From Bacteroidota bacterium (GTDB lineage Bacteria > Bacteroidota > Bacteroidia > Flavobacteriales > Flavobacteriaceae): 64,000 nt of DNA. The stretch covers positions 1 to 64,000 of the forward strand of contig JAJRRO010000016.1 of NCBI GenBank assembly GCA_024279425.1. The letters run 5' to 3'. A program made the position numbers and the translations under genes. The notes under the pieces were generated by a model that saw only the letters and a program-made list of their open reading frames with translations, was not told where the DNA came from and ran no database searches. This document shows, one piece after another, positions 40,224 through 50,054 of this stretch (its first letter is position 1; each line of letters starts with the position of its first letter).

Positions 40224-42734
40224 ATGAAAAAAACACTCTCGTTACTATTTGTGCTTATTACATTTGTTTCGTATTCACAAAGACCTCAAGGGCAGAGACC
40301 CAGCCCTATACATATAACGGGAACAGTGTTAGATCAAGATACAGGTCAACCGTTGGAGTATGCTACATTGATTCTTCAGAGCTTACGAAATCCAGACAGG
40401 GTTACCGGTGGAATTACCGATGCTTCCGGTAAATTCAATGTGCAAACCTTTCCTGGAGGATATAATGTAAGGGTTGAATTTATTTCCTATAAAACCTATG
40501 CATTGGAGGCTCAGACCTTCAGAACTTCTACAGATTTAGGGAGCATTAAACTTGCCATCGATGTTGAACAATTGGAAGGTGTTGAAGTCACAGGAGAACG
40601 CACTACTATAGAATTAAGATTAGATAAAAAAATCTACCATGTCGGTACGGATTTAACTGTTAAGGGTGGATCGGTCACCGATGTTTTAGATAATGTGCCT
40701 TCGGTTTCTGTAGATGTCGAAGGTAATATTAGTCTCAGAGGCAATGAAAGTGTTCGAATATTAATCAATGGCAAGCCCTCGGCTCTATCTGGGCTTAGCA
40801 CAGAGGCCTTGCAACAACTTCCTGCCGAAGCCATAGAAAAAGTTGAGGTAATCACTAATCCTTCCGCTAGGTATGATGCTGAGGGTACCGCAGGGATTCT
40901 CAATATAATACTAAAGCAAAGTAAAACGGCAGGAGTCAATGGGTCAGTTAGCTTAAACGTTGGAGATCCTAAAAGTTATGGTGCCAATGTCAACTTGAAC
41001 TTAAGACGTGAAAAATTCAACTTTTTCACCAATACCTCCTACCGCTATAGAAGTGGTCCTGGAAATGCACTTTTTGAACAGGAGAATTTTAATCGCGACG
41101 GAAGTACCGCCAGTTTTCAAGATGAAATTAGGAGCTATCAACGAACAAGGGATGGATTCAATACTAATATTGGATTTGAACTTTTTATCGATTCTACGAG
41201 CAGTATTACCAATTCGCTTGTATATAGCAAATCGATAGGGGATGATGTTACCGATATTGACTTTTTTAATTTTGATGCTGCCAATAACCCTACGATTGAA
41301 AGAAACCGATATACTACGGAGACCGAAGATGATGAAAACGTTCAATATTCAGTAAACTATAAGAAAAAGTTCGAAACCGATGGGCATGAACTGACCATGG
41401 ACTATCAATATTCCAAAGGTGCAGAATTTGAAAATTCGGTTATTGATGAAATAATTGTTGGTGAAAACACTTTTTTTCCGACCGAACAGACATTGAATGA
41501 TGAGGAACAAGTTAGGCAATTGGTCCAAATGGATTATGTCCTTCCCTTTGGAAAAGATAATACATCCCAATTTGAACTTGGGTATCGGGGGACTTTCAAC
41601 AATTTCAATACTGACTTTGATTTTGGAATTCTTGAAAACGGAATTCTAAATAGTGACCCAAATTTCAGTAATGAGCTCAACTACAAGGAATATGTGAACT
41701 CAGCCTATTCCCAATTGGGGACAAAAATCAACAAGTTCAATATCTTGGGAGGGTTGCGAATGGAAGCTTCTGATATTGGAGTAGCATTGGTAAACACCAA
41801 TGAATTGAACAACAAAAAATATGTAGATTGGTTCCCATCCTTATTTTTGGGATATGAGTTTTCAGAAAAAGAACAATTGACTATAAGCTATAGCAAAAGA
41901 TTACGGAGGCCTCGATCAAGGTTCATAAATCCATTTCCCTCTCGTTCCAGTAATACCAATTTATTTCAAGGTAACCCCAATTTGGACCCTACATATACCA
42001 ATGCCTTTGATCTGGGCTATTTGAAAAGATGGGATAAATTTACCTTCAATACATCAGCATATTATAATCGTTCTTCGGGAGTCTTCCAATTTATCACACA
42101 AGAAAGAGGGGATTTTGTTGAGATTGAGAACCCTGATGACCCTACCAGCCCTATTCTGGTTCCTGTGCAGGTTCGTACCCCTATCAATTTGGCTACTGAA
42201 AGTAGATACGGTATGGAGTTTACCACGTCATATACCCCAAAAAGAAATTGGAGGTTAAGTTGGAACTTAAACCTGTTCCAGCGACAACTTAGAGGTGACC
42301 ATACGTATATTAATTTTCTAGATGAGCAGATTGTTCAAAATTTTGATTCTGATAATTTCACTTGGTTCTCAAGATTCAGTGCCAAGCTCCCACTACCGGG
42401 TGAAATCGATTTTCAATCCAACGTATTTTATATGGGCCCTAGCGAAAGTGCCCAAACAAAAAGAAAGAGTATGATAGGCACCAATTTAGCTTTTAGTAAA
42501 GATGTGGTAATGGATAAGGCCACCCTTTCACTGAATGTAAGAGACCTATTTAATACGTTCAAAAGAAGAAGTACCACTAGAACGGATAATGTCAATACCT
42601 ATAGTGAGTTTCAATGGAGACAGCGCTCTGTTACGCTTTCCTTTTTGTATAAATTCAACCAACCGCAAAATCAAAGAAATAGAAACGGTCAAAGAAACGG
42701 TGGTGGTGGTGAAGAATTCGAATTTGAAGGATAA
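40224..42734 (+). CDS. TonB-dependent receptor-type outer-membrane beta-barrel protein
   Basis: An 836-residue protein with a Sec signal (KKTLSLLFVLITFVSYSQ). Domains in order are a CarboxypepD-reg-like fold (residues 30-110, HITGTVLDQDTGQPLEYATLIL), a plug (120-220, GGSVTDVLDNVPSVSVDVEGNISLRGNESVRILINGKPSAL and the typical KVEVITNPSARYDAEGTAGILNIILK), and a large barrel of the OMP_b-brl_3 class. It probably imports a TonB-energised substrate or acts as a barrel-only receptor. It follows the Gly/Lys-rich gene by 14 nt and ends at a strong terminator. Substrate unknown; no SusD partner is adjacent. Confidence 0.9.
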   Translation: MKKTLSLLFVLITFVSYSQRPQGQRPSPIHITGTVLDQDTGQPLEYATLILQSLRNPDRVTGGITDASGKFNVQTFPGGYNVRVEFISYKTYALEAQTFRTSTDLGSIKLAIDVEQLEGVEVTGERTTIELRLDKKIYHVGTDLTVKGGSVTDVLDNVPSVSVDVEGNISLRGNESVRILINGKPSALSGLSTEALQQLPAEAIEKVEVITNPSARYDAEGTAGILNIILKQSKTAGVNGSVSLNVGDPKSYGANVNLNLRREKFNFFTNTSYRYRSGPGNALFEQENFNRDGSTASFQDEIRSYQRTRDGFNTNIGFELFIDSTSSITNSLVYSKSIGDDVTDIDFFNFDAANNPTIERNRYTTETEDDENVQYSVNYKKKFETDGHELTMDYQYSKGAEFENSVIDEIIVGENTFFPTEQTLNDEEQVRQLVQMDYVLPFGKDNTSQFELGYRGTFNNFNTDFDFGILENGILNSDPNFSNELNYKEYVNSAYSQLGTKINKFNILGGLRMEASDIGVALVNTNELNNKKYVDWFPSLFLGYEFSEKEQLTISYSKRLRRPRSRFINPFPSRSSNTNLFQGNPNLDPTYTNAFDLGYLKRWDKFTFNTSAYYNRSSGVFQFITQERGDFVEIENPDDPTSPILVPVQVRTPINLATESRYGMEFTTSYTPKRNWRLSWNLNLFQRQLRGDHTYINFLDEQIVQNFDSDNFTWFSRFSAKLPLPGEIDFQSNVFYMGPSESAQTKRKSMIGTNLAFSKDVVMDKATLSLNVRDLFNTFKRRSTTRTDNVNTYSEFQWRQRSVTLSFLYKFNQPQNQRNRNGQRNGGGGEEFEFEG

Positions 42735-42757
42735 GGGTTATACAAAACCATTATAAA

Positions 42758-42788
42758 CAAAAAAGAAGCCAAATGGCTTCTTTTTTTA
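42758..42788. terminator. Bidirectional terminator between receptor and small membrane gene
   Basis: AAAAGAAGCC-AAAT-GGCTTCTTTT, a perfect stem with A-rich and T-rich flanks, effective in both directions. The stop codon of the small minus-strand gene lies inside the T-run. Confidence 0.85.
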
Positions 42789-42962
42789 TTCCTCTAAACG
42801 TGCAGCTCTTTTGGCTTTGCGTCTTTCCTTCCAAAGTTCAATTATGTTACCTCCCAGCCAATAAGGCACTACGAACATCAATAAAAATATCATCAACCAA
42901 AACCCTATGGTTATAATGGTCAAAAACGCTAAAAATCCTAAATATTGATCGAACTCGAACAT
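42786..42962 (-). CDS. 58-residue single-helix membrane protein
   Basis: Starts at ATG 42962 and ends at TAA 42786-42788. The product is MFEFDQYLGFLAFL, then a hydrophobic span to VVPYWLGGNII, and a basic tail (WKERRKAKRAARLEE). One or two membrane helices and a charged cytosolic end are clear. Evidence that it is real: it fills the gap between a convergent terminator and the fumC promoter, has a normal start, and its composition matches small membrane proteins. I do not know its function. Confidence 0.7.
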   Translation of the reverse strand: MFEFDQYLGFLAFLTIITIGFWLMIFLLMFVVPYWLGGNIIELWKERRKAKRAARLEE

Positions 42963-43087
42963 CTGTTTCTATTTTTATGGCACAAAGATACTTTGAAAAG
43001 AATTAAACGAGCAAATCAAATGCAAAAAAAAATCATATTTTGTTAAAATTTTGGTTTGGCACAGGGGATAATAATTCATCAATGAAG

Positions 43088-43095
43088 TACCTTTG
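43088..43095 (+). promoter_or_regulatory. -7 element of fumC
   Basis: TACCTTTG, a perfect TAnnTTTG, 22 nt before the chosen ATG 43118. It supports the shorter start over the frame open to 43040. Confidence 0.5.
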
Positions 43096-43117
43096 CAATA
43101 AACCAAAATACCATGTT

Positions 43118-44515
43118 ATGAGTTTTAGAATTGAAAAAGATACGATGGGGGAAGTTAAAGTGCCAGCTGACAAATATTGGGGTGCACAAACAGAACGTTC
43201 CCGGAATAATTTTAAGATAGGCCCGTCTGCATCAATGCCCTTGGATATTGTTTACGGATTTGCATATCTCAAAAAAGCGGCTGCATTTGCCAATCATGAC
43301 CTCGGAGTACTCCACCAAGACAAAAGGGATTTGATTGCCACTGTGTGTGATGAGGTTTTGACAGGAAAGCATGATGATCAATTTCCTTTGGTAATCTGGC
43401 AGACAGGATCTGGCACCCAAAGCAACATGAACGTGAATGAGGTAATCGCCAATAGGGCGCATGAAATAGCTGGAAAAATCATTGGTGAGGGTGAGAAAAC
43501 CATACAACCCAATGATGATGTAAACAAGTCACAATCTTCAAATGATACATTCCCCACAGGAATGCATATTGCTGCTTACAAAAAAATAGTAGAAGTCACA
43601 ATTCCAGGAGTGAAGCAACTTAAGGATACCTTGCTAAAAAAAACCAAGGATTTTAAAGATGTCGTCAAAATTGGGCGCACCCATTTAATGGATGCCACTC
43701 CCCTAACCCTTGGACAAGAATTTTCCGGGTACATATCACAATTGGAACACGGTTTAAAAGCCCTGGACAACACCTTGGATCATCTAAGTGAACTGGCTCT
43801 AGGAGGAACCGCCGTTGGCACCGGACTTAATACTCCAGATGGATATGACGTTCTTGTAGCCAAGTACATTGCCAAATTTACTGGGTTACCCTTTAAGACG
43901 GCAAACAACAAATTTGAGGCTCTTGCAGCTCATGATGCCATAGTTGAAAGTCATGGTGCTTTAAAACAATTGGCCGTATCATTGAATAAAATTGCCAATG
44001 ACATTCGTATGATGGCTTCCGGACCACGTTCAGGTATTGGTGAAATAATTATCCCGGCCAACGAACCTGGTAGTTCAATCATGCCCGGAAAGGTGAACCC
44101 AACACAATGTGAGGCCCTTACCATGGTATGTGCCCAAGTAATGGGCAATGATGTTGCCATTACCATAGGCGGCACCCAAGGCCATTATGAACTCAATGTC
44201 TTTAAACCTCTAATGGCCGCCAATATTTTGCAATCTGCACAATTATTGGGTGATGCCTGCTTAAGCTTTGATGTCAATTGTGCAGCTGGTATAGAACCAA
44301 ACCATGAAGTGATTAAGGAATTGCTGAACAATTCTTTAATGTTGGTTACCGCGCTCAATACCAAAATTGGGTACTACAAAGCGGCTGAAATTGCAAATAC
44401 TGCACATAAAAACGGGACAACACTCAAGGAGGAAGCAATAAACCTAGGCTATGTCACGGATGAGGACTATGATGAATGGGTGAAACCAGAGGATATGGTG
44501 GGCAGTTTAAAATAA
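43118..44515 (+). CDS. fumC: Class II fumarate hydratase
   Basis: A 465-residue tetrameric TCA-cycle enzyme, started at ATG 43118 where the family begins [28 protein letters not shown]. Substrate-binding [35 protein letters not shown], and the catalytic SS-loop [11 protein letters not shown] near residue 315 are intact. It hydrates fumarate to malate in the cytosol and needs no iron-sulfur cluster. A -7 element lies just upstream and a strong bidirectional terminator at 44538-44574 follows. Confidence 0.97.
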   Translation: MSFRIEKDTMGEVKVPADKYWGAQTERSRNNFKIGPSASMPLDIVYGFAYLKKAAAFANHDLGVLHQDKRDLIATVCDEVLTGKHDDQFPLVIWQTGSGTQSNMNVNEVIANRAHEIAGKIIGEGEKTIQPNDDVNKSQSSNDTFPTGMHIAAYKKIVEVTIPGVKQLKDTLLKKTKDFKDVVKIGRTHLMDATPLTLGQEFSGYISQLEHGLKALDNTLDHLSELALGGTAVGTGLNTPDGYDVLVAKYIAKFTGLPFKTANNKFEALAAHDAIVESHGALKQLAVSLNKIANDIRMMASGPRSGIGEIIIPANEPGSSIMPGKVNPTQCEALTMVCAQVMGNDVAITIGGTQGHYELNVFKPLMAANILQSAQLLGDACLSFDVNCAAGIEPNHEVIKELLNNSLMLVTALNTKIGYYKAAEIANTAHKNGTTLKEEAINLGYVTDEDYDEWVKPEDMVGSLK

Positions 44516-44537
44516 TGCACTGAAAATATACCCAAAT

Positions 44538-44574
44538 AAAAAAAGGGACAATCGATAAAGATTGTCCCTTTTTT
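44538..44574. terminator. Bidirectional terminator after fumC
   Basis: AAAAAAGGGACAATC-GATAAA-GATTGTCCCTTTTTT, a perfect 15-base inverted repeat with A and T tracts. It serves fumC and the convergent coiled-coil gene. Confidence 0.9.
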
Positions 44575-44594
44575 AAGTTAATGGATAGTGTTTC

Positions 44595-45482
44595 CTATTT
44601 CAAAGTAAACTTAGAAGTTCCCAATAATTTTAATTTATCATCATATACATTCACCATGTAATTTCCCTTTTGGAAATCACCGGATGGCTTGTTGATATAA
44701 TCACAAACATCCAAAGACTTGTTCTCGTAATAAAAGTTGGTTCCTTTACTATACGTTACAGAAGCACCATCATCGTTGGTCTTGGAATAACTCTCGCCAA
44801 GAACATTACCTTGGGGGTCAAGAACTTCCACGAAAAATTCTCTATCACCAGCTTCGGCGATTACATTATCGGCAACCGTAAAACAAACCTTAAACTTGTC
44901 AGTAGATCTGGCTCTTGATGTTGAAACCAATTTTCCACTGCTACGTTCTCTGACTGCATCAACACTGAATTTGGAAAGATTCAAAGCAGAACCTTTTTCA
45001 ACAGCATCTGCCAATTGTGTATTCTGTACAACCAATGAATCATTAAATACAGTTTGTTTTTCCAATTCAACATAGGTGCTATCACGCTGCATGGCGATCA
45101 TAGTATTTGACCTGGTAAGTGAATCTACCTGCTTTAGCAATTGTTCTCTTTCGGCTTTCAATACTCCAACTTGTCTTCTATATCTAGACAAAGAGGAAAT
45201 ATCTGCTTTCATAGTTTTTACAGAATCAATATATCTTGCAATATTGTCCCTAGCCGATACCAATTCCTCATTCGTGGCATTGCTTTCTAGGATTGCTTTG
45301 TCATATTCTGACTTAAGACTGTTCAAATCCTCAACTACCAAATTCTTTTCCTTCGTAAGATCAGTTTCAGTCTTCTTCTTGTCTTGGTAAAGACTAACCG
45401 TGTAAATAATTGTACCTAAAAGCACCACACCTAGCAAACCTGCCAATACTTTTAATCCATTGTTATTTTTTGTCTCAGTCAT
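44595..45482 (-). CDS. Membrane-anchored coiled-coil protein
   Basis: A 295-residue protein. An N-terminal helix (VLAGLLGVVLLGTIIYTVSLY, residues 12-32) anchors it. Residues 35-165 form a coiled coil (LTKEKNLVVEDLNSLKSEYDKAILESNA, VGVLKAEREQLLKQVDSLT). Residues 170-295 form a beta-rich domain (STDKFKVCFTVADNVIAEAGDREFFVEVLDPQGNVLGES). The family is widespread in Flavobacteriia without an assigned role; labels such as chromosome partitioning are not supported here. It is probably an envelope structural or scaffold protein with the C-domain in the periplasm. Confidence 0.75.
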   Translation of the reverse strand: MTETKNNNGLKVLAGLLGVVLLGTIIYTVSLYQDKKKTETDLTKEKNLVVEDLNSLKSEYDKAILESNATNEELVSARDNIARYIDSVKTMKADISSLSRYRRQVGVLKAEREQLLKQVDSLTRSNTMIAMQRDSTYVELEKQTVFNDSLVVQNTQLADAVEKGSALNLSKFSVDAVRERSSGKLVSTSRARSTDKFKVCFTVADNVIAEAGDREFFVEVLDPQGNVLGESYSKTNDDGASVTYSKGTNFYYENKSLDVCDYINKPSGDFQKGNYMVNVYDDKLKLLGTSKFTLK

Positions 45483-45650
45483 AATGTTAAAAATTAATTA
45501 ACCTTTTACTTTTTATTAAGTGTTTGTTCGTGTTCTATATACGGTTCATTTTTATAATTGGATTTTTTGGATTAAAAAAAATTAACATTCTCCCAAATAA
45601 ACCAAATCCAAATCATAACTTTATGAAGAGAATATTGAATATGGATAAGA

Positions 45651-46112
45651 ATGCCGTTGAAAATTATACCTTTTAACCCTTTGTATATCAATAGATTTCG
45701 TGATTTGAACGTAGCATGGCTTCAGAAGTATTTCTATGTGGAACCTAAGGATACCTTGCTTCTGGAAAATTGCAAAAAGTCTATAATCGACCAAGGCGGA
45801 CATATATATCTTGCCGAATATGATGGTCATATAGTAGGTTGTTTCTCTTTTATCAGATTAAATGAAACGACCTATGAACTTGGTAAAATGGCGGTAGATC
45901 CGGAATATCAAGGCTTAAAAATTGGTCAACGATTATTGGAATTCGCAATAGAATTCGCCCAATCCAAAAAATGGAAAAAAATTATCCTATATTCAAGTAC
46001 CAAATTAGATACTGCCATGCACATCTACAGAAAATACGGATTTAAGGGTGTGGCATTGGAAAAGGACCTTCCTTATGTGCGAAGTGATGTGAAAATGGAA
46101 TTAATATTGTAA
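45651..46112 (+). CDS. GNAT-family N-acetyltransferase
   Basis: A 153-residue acetyltransferase. The core is EYDGHIVGCFSFIRLNETTYELGKMAVDPEYQGLKIGQRLLEFAI, with the acetyl-CoA loop QGLKIGQR (Q-x2-x-I-G-x-x) at residues 84-91 and the terminal KYGFKGVALEKDLPY. The substrate is unknown. A TAACTTTA element at 45616-45623 is the only promoter hint. The gene is followed 18 nt later by the MBL lipoprotein gene. Confidence 0.85.
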   Translation: MPLKIIPFNPLYINRFRDLNVAWLQKYFYVEPKDTLLLENCKKSIIDQGGHIYLAEYDGHIVGCFSFIRLNETTYELGKMAVDPEYQGLKIGQRLLEFAIEFAQSKKWKKIILYSSTKLDTAMHIYRKYGFKGVALEKDLPYVRSDVKMELIL

Positions 46113-46130
46113 TCCCTAAAAAAATATGAG

Positions 46131-46961
46131 ATGAAAACAATTATTTATGTTGTATTGGCAAGTTTTTTGGTATTTATGGCCTGTAAGGACCAAAAAAAAG
46201 TAACTCCCTTACTAGATTCAGAGCCCATACCCAAGCTTGAAGTCGGTGAAATACCGCCGCCAACTCAACAAAGCAACATTCAAAGTGAAAGTTCCTTGAA
46301 AATCATTCCAATCGAACATGCTACTGCTATCTTGGAATGGAAAAATGTAACTATATACATCGACCCTGTTGGGGGAGTAAATGCTTTTGAAGGCCAAAAA
46401 CTCCCTGATTTGATTTTGGTTACCGATATTCATGGCGACCATTTTAGTTTGGAGACCATCCAGGGCTTGAATACTTCAAAGGCAAAAATAATGGTCCCTC
46501 AGGCTGTTGCAGATAAAATGCCAGAGGTATTCACGCCACAAATCGATGTCCTGAATAACGGGGAAAGCAAGAAACGCTACGGGATTAATGTTGAAGCCAT
46601 ACCCATGTATAATTTAAGGGAAGAAGCCAAAAAATTTCATGAAAAAGGCCGTGGCAATGGGTATGTACTTAATATTGACAATCAACGACTATATTTCTCT
46701 GGAGATACCGAGGATATACCGGAAATGAGGACTTTGCAGAATATCGATAAGGCATTTGTCTGTATGAACCTACCCTATACCATGACCGTTGAAAGTGCTG
46801 CCGATGCGGTACTTGAATTCAAGCCTAAGCAGGTGTATCCATACCATTATAGGGGAAAGCCTGATGTAAGCGATGTTGCTAAATTCAAAGAATTGATAGA
46901 AACGGATAGCACAGAGATAGAAGTGGTGCAATTGGATTGGTATCCCAAGGACAGTTTTTGA
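46131..46961 (+). CDS. MBL-fold hydrolase lipoprotein
   Basis: A 276-residue protein with a lipoprotein signal (IIYVVLASFLVFMAC). The fold is that of UPF0173-like metallo-hydrolases: ILEWKNVTIYIDPVGG, then VTDIHGDHFSLETIQGL (HxDH, with the first His replaced by the D-I pair), RLYFSGDTEDIPEMR and YPYHYRGKPD. Metal ligands are therefore only partly standard. It would act in the periplasm on an unknown substrate. The acetyltransferase is upstream; convergent ettA follows. Confidence 0.8.
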   Translation: MKTIIYVVLASFLVFMACKDQKKVTPLLDSEPIPKLEVGEIPPPTQQSNIQSESSLKIIPIEHATAILEWKNVTIYIDPVGGVNAFEGQKLPDLILVTDIHGDHFSLETIQGLNTSKAKIMVPQAVADKMPEVFTPQIDVLNNGESKKRYGINVEAIPMYNLREEAKKFHEKGRGNGYVLNIDNQRLYFSGDTEDIPEMRTLQNIDKAFVCMNLPYTMTVESAADAVLEFKPKQVYPYHYRGKPDVSDVAKFKELIETDSTEIEVVQLDWYPKDSF

Positions 46962-46969
46962 TGTACAAA

Positions 46970-46998
46970 GACCTGCTAAGTTTAAAACCTGACAGGTC
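46970..46998. terminator. REP-like palindrome between convergent genes
   Basis: GACCTGCTAAGTTT-A-AAACCTGACAGGTC, a 14-base arm with two mismatches and one wobble. It ends both the MBL lipoprotein and ettA transcripts. The sequence resembles an intergenic palindrome that I recall as frequent in flavobacterial genomes. Confidence 0.55.
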
Positions 46999-47005
46999 AA
47001 GTATC

Positions 47006-48697
47006 CTATCTGATCAGTTTCTTATATTTAATGCGCTTTGGAATCAAATCACCACCCAAACGTTTTTTCTTGTTCTCCTCATAGTCAGAAAAAGACCCTT
47101 CAAAGAAATAGACTTGGGAGTCACCTTCAAAGGCCAGGATGTGGGTACAGACCCTATCTAAAAACCACCGGTCGTGTGAAATAACAACAGCACAACCCGC
47201 AAAATTTTCCAAACCTTCTTCCAATGCCCGTAATGTGTTGACGTCCAGGTCATTTGTAGGCTCATCCAATAGCAAAACATTACCTTCTTCTTTTAAGGTC
47301 ATTGCCAAATGCAAACGGTTTCTTTCTCCACCAGAAAGCATATTTACCTTTTTGTTTTGCTCGCTTCCTGAAAAATTAAATCGACTTAAATAGGCGCGTG
47401 AATTTACTTGTCTACCACCCATCATCACTAATTCCTGTTCGTCACTAAAATTCTGCCAAATTGTTTTCTCTGGGTCTATATTTGAATGACTTTGATCCAC
47501 ATACGCGATTTTCGCCGTCTCTCCCACTTCAAATTCTCCTTTATCGGATGTCTCCTCCCCCATTATCATCCGAAATATTGTGGTCTTACCAGCACCATTT
47601 GGTCCAATAACGCCAACTATACCCGCTTGGGGAAGTTTAAAGTTCAGGTCTTCATACAATAATTTATCCCCATATCCTTTACTTACACCCTTTGCCTCTA
47701 TGACATTGGTTCCTAAACGCGGCCCATTGGGAATATATATTTCCAGCTTCTCCGCGAGCAGTTTTTGGTCCTGATTCATGAGCTTATCATAACTCTTTAA
47801 ACGTGCCTTTTGTTTGGTTTGTCTTCCCTTGGTACCTTGGCGAACCCATTCCAACTCGCGCTCTAAAGTCTTTTGACGCTTTGAGGCAGTCTTGCTTTCT
47901 TGAGCCAATCGCTTGGATTTTTGATCCAACCAACTCGAATAATTACCTTTCCAAGGAATACCCTCGCCGCGGTCCAATTCCAAAATCCATCCTGCCACAT
48001 TATCCAAGAAATAACGGTCATGCGTAACTGCTATGACAGTCCCTTTGTACTGTGCCAAATGGTGTTCTAACCAATGTACTGATTCAGCGTCCAAGTGGTT
48101 GGTGGGTTCATCCAACAACAAAATTTCAGGTTCTTGTAGCAGTAGTCTGCAAAGAGCAACACGTCTTCTTTCCCCACCTGAAAGTACTCCTATTTTCTGA
48201 TTGGGATCTGGGGTCCTTAGGGCATCCATGGCAATTTCAAGTTTGGTATCCAATTCCCAGGCATTCGAGGCATCTATCTTATCTTGGAGCACGGCCTGCT
48301 TGTCCATTAGTTTTTGCATCTTATCTGCATCTTCATAAACCTCGGGCAGACCAAACATATCGTTGATCTTGTTGTATTCATCCAGCACCGCAACGGTTTC
48401 CGCTACCCCTTCTTTTACAATTTCCAATACCGTTTTTTCATTGTCCAGTTTAGGTTCCTGTTCCAAATAACCCACGTTATAACCTGGTGAGAAGACTACA
48501 TCTCCTTGATAGTTTTTATCCTCCCCGGCAATGATTCGCAGCAAAGTGGACTTACCAGAGCCATTGAGTCCCAAAATTCCAATCTTGGCCCCATAAAAAA
48601 AGCTGAGATAAATATTCTTTAATATCGGGGTATTCGCATTTTTATACGTTTTGGTAACCCCAGACATTGAGAAAATGACTTTCTTATCGTCTGACAT
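47006..48697 (-). CDS. ettA: Energy-dependent translational throttle protein EttA
   Basis: A 563-residue ABC-F ATPase with two nucleotide-binding domains and no membrane part. Domain 1 has Walker A GLNGSGKS at residues 43-50, an arm insert (about 95-140), signature LSGGERRRVALCRLL and Walker B LLLDEPTNHLDAESV. Domain 2 has GPNGAGKTT, LSGGERNRLHLAMTL and LLLDEPTNDLDVNTL. The C-terminus is short and basic (IKYKKLIR). EttA binds the ribosomal E site and controls entry into elongation according to the ATP/ADP ratio. It is followed on the same strand by small genes. Confidence 0.93.
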   Translation of the reverse strand: MSDDKKVIFSMSGVTKTYKNANTPILKNIYLSFFYGAKIGILGLNGSGKSTLLRIIAGEDKNYQGDVVFSPGYNVGYLEQEPKLDNEKTVLEIVKEGVAETVAVLDEYNKINDMFGLPEVYEDADKMQKLMDKQAVLQDKIDASNAWELDTKLEIAMDALRTPDPNQKIGVLSGGERRRVALCRLLLQEPEILLLDEPTNHLDAESVHWLEHHLAQYKGTVIAVTHDRYFLDNVAGWILELDRGEGIPWKGNYSSWLDQKSKRLAQESKTASKRQKTLERELEWVRQGTKGRQTKQKARLKSYDKLMNQDQKLLAEKLEIYIPNGPRLGTNVIEAKGVSKGYGDKLLYEDLNFKLPQAGIVGVIGPNGAGKTTIFRMIMGEETSDKGEFEVGETAKIAYVDQSHSNIDPEKTIWQNFSDEQELVMMGGRQVNSRAYLSRFNFSGSEQNKKVNMLSGGERNRLHLAMTLKEEGNVLLLDEPTNDLDVNTLRALEEGLENFAGCAVVISHDRWFLDRVCTHILAFEGDSQVYFFEGSFSDYEENKKKRLGGDLIPKRIKYKKLIR

Positions 48698-48738
48698 AAT
48701 ACTAGAAAAGATTAAATTAAAAAGAAGTGAAACTTAAA

Positions 48739-48921
48739 TCAAACCCGGCCTTTTAAAGCGTTAAAAACCCAGGCAATGGCAAAAAAACCGACACCTACAG
48801 AGGCAAACCCCCATCCGGCAACTTCATCGTATCTAAAAGCACCCAGTGCAATTAATCCCAGTCCTACTATTATCATAATAAAAGTCGCCCATGCGAGCAC
48901 GGTATTTTTATTCATTTCCAT
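48739..48921 (-). CDS. CAL67264-type small membrane protein
   Basis: A 60-residue protein with two helices (VLAWATFIMIIVGLGLIALGAF and VAGWGFASVGVGFFAIAWVFNAL). The pattern resembles a small Flavobacteriaceae family named after Gramella CAL67264. The start can be ATG 48921 or 48915; the upstream one is used. Function is unknown. It is 41 nt upstream of ettA in the same direction and may be co-transcribed. Confidence 0.7.
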   Translation of the reverse strand: MEMNKNTVLAWATFIMIIVGLGLIALGAFRYDEVAGWGFASVGVGFFAIAWVFNALKGRV

Positions 48922-48994
48922 TTTTCTATGGTTTGGTCTTTGGTAATTTCAAATATCGGCATTTTTGAAGAAATCACTCTTCAATCCCTGAACT

Positions 48995-49984
48995 TTATTG
49001 CTCTGTAGGAAAGTTAATTCCATTTTGGGCGCGAATCTCATCAAGCAATTGGGCCAAATCTAAACTGTTTTGATGGCTCCACAGGTCACTTTGTAATTTA
49101 CCTGACCTTATACAAGCATGAACCTCATCTATTTCATGTGTGTACCCTTTACCGTTCGTAGGTAAATCAAAATGCTCTATTTCATTGTCCTTCTCTACCG
49201 AATATCCTTGGGCCTCGTGCCATTTACCAGGAAGATAAATGGAGCCTTTACTTCCCGATATCTCAGCCTTCATCTCAGAGTTTGATGTGAATCCACTATA
49301 AAGAATGGCTTGAGCATTTGCATAGTCAAATATCATTGAAGTCTGTATCTCTGCCCCGGTCTTATAAAACTTGGAGGACGACCCTATTTTTTCCGGTTTG
49401 CCCAATAATAGATAGGACAGAAAAATGGGGTAAATACCAATATCAAGCAATGATCCACCAGCAAGATTCGGATTAAGCACCCTCCCTTCTTCTGGTCTAT
49501 CCAACGCATAAAAGGCAAAATCGGCATGTAAATAACCAATATTACCAATCACACCTTCCTCAATCAACTCTTTGGTCTTTACAATCGCCGGATTAAACCT
49601 GGACCATAGTGCTTCCATCAAAAAGACTTTATTGCTCTTGGCCGCCATAATCATTTCTTCTACCTCTACAACATTGATTCCCATAGGCTTTTCGCAAAGC
49701 ACATGTTTACCATGATTCATTGCCTGTATACTCAATTCCTTATGGAAAGTATGGGGGGTAGCTATATAAATGACATCGACTTCATTACATTTAAACAATT
49801 CATCATAACTGCCAAAGGCGTATTTGGCTTGATACTGGTTTCCAAACTCCTTCGCCTTATCAATATTCCTCGAAGCGACAGCAATTAGCTCCCCATCACC
49901 AACAATATCCAAGTCCGTCGCAAACTTATGTGCAATACCGCCCGGGCCTACAATACCCCATCGTATCTTTTCTTGCATATTCAT
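48995..49984 (-). CDS. Gfo/Idh/MocA-family oxidoreductase
   Basis: A 329-residue NAD(P)-dependent dehydrogenase started at ATG 49984. The Rossmann motif is IRWGIVGPGGIAHKFATDL with GxGGxA near residues 9-17. The middle carries VLCEKPMGINVVEVEEM (EKP motif), and SLLDIGIYPI and HEIDEVHACIRSG are typical of the substrate domain. Members oxidise or epimerise sugars and cyclitols. It diverges from the acyl-CoA carboxylase gene. Substrate unknown. Confidence 0.92.
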   Translation of the reverse strand: MNMQEKIRWGIVGPGGIAHKFATDLDIVGDGELIAVASRNIDKAKEFGNQYQAKYAFGSYDELFKCNEVDVIYIATPHTFHKELSIQAMNHGKHVLCEKPMGINVVEVEEMIMAAKSNKVFLMEALWSRFNPAIVKTKELIEEGVIGNIGYLHADFAFYALDRPEEGRVLNPNLAGGSLLDIGIYPIFLSYLLLGKPEKIGSSSKFYKTGAEIQTSMIFDYANAQAILYSGFTSNSEMKAEISGSKGSIYLPGKWHEAQGYSVEKDNEIEHFDLPTNGKGYTHEIDEVHACIRSGKLQSDLWSHQNSLDLAQLLDEIRAQNGINFPTEQ

Positions 49985-50054
49985 TTTAATTGTTTCCAAA
50001 TGTAATCAATTTTACTCCTTATCTTTAGCCTTGATTCTAGAAAACCAATACAGT

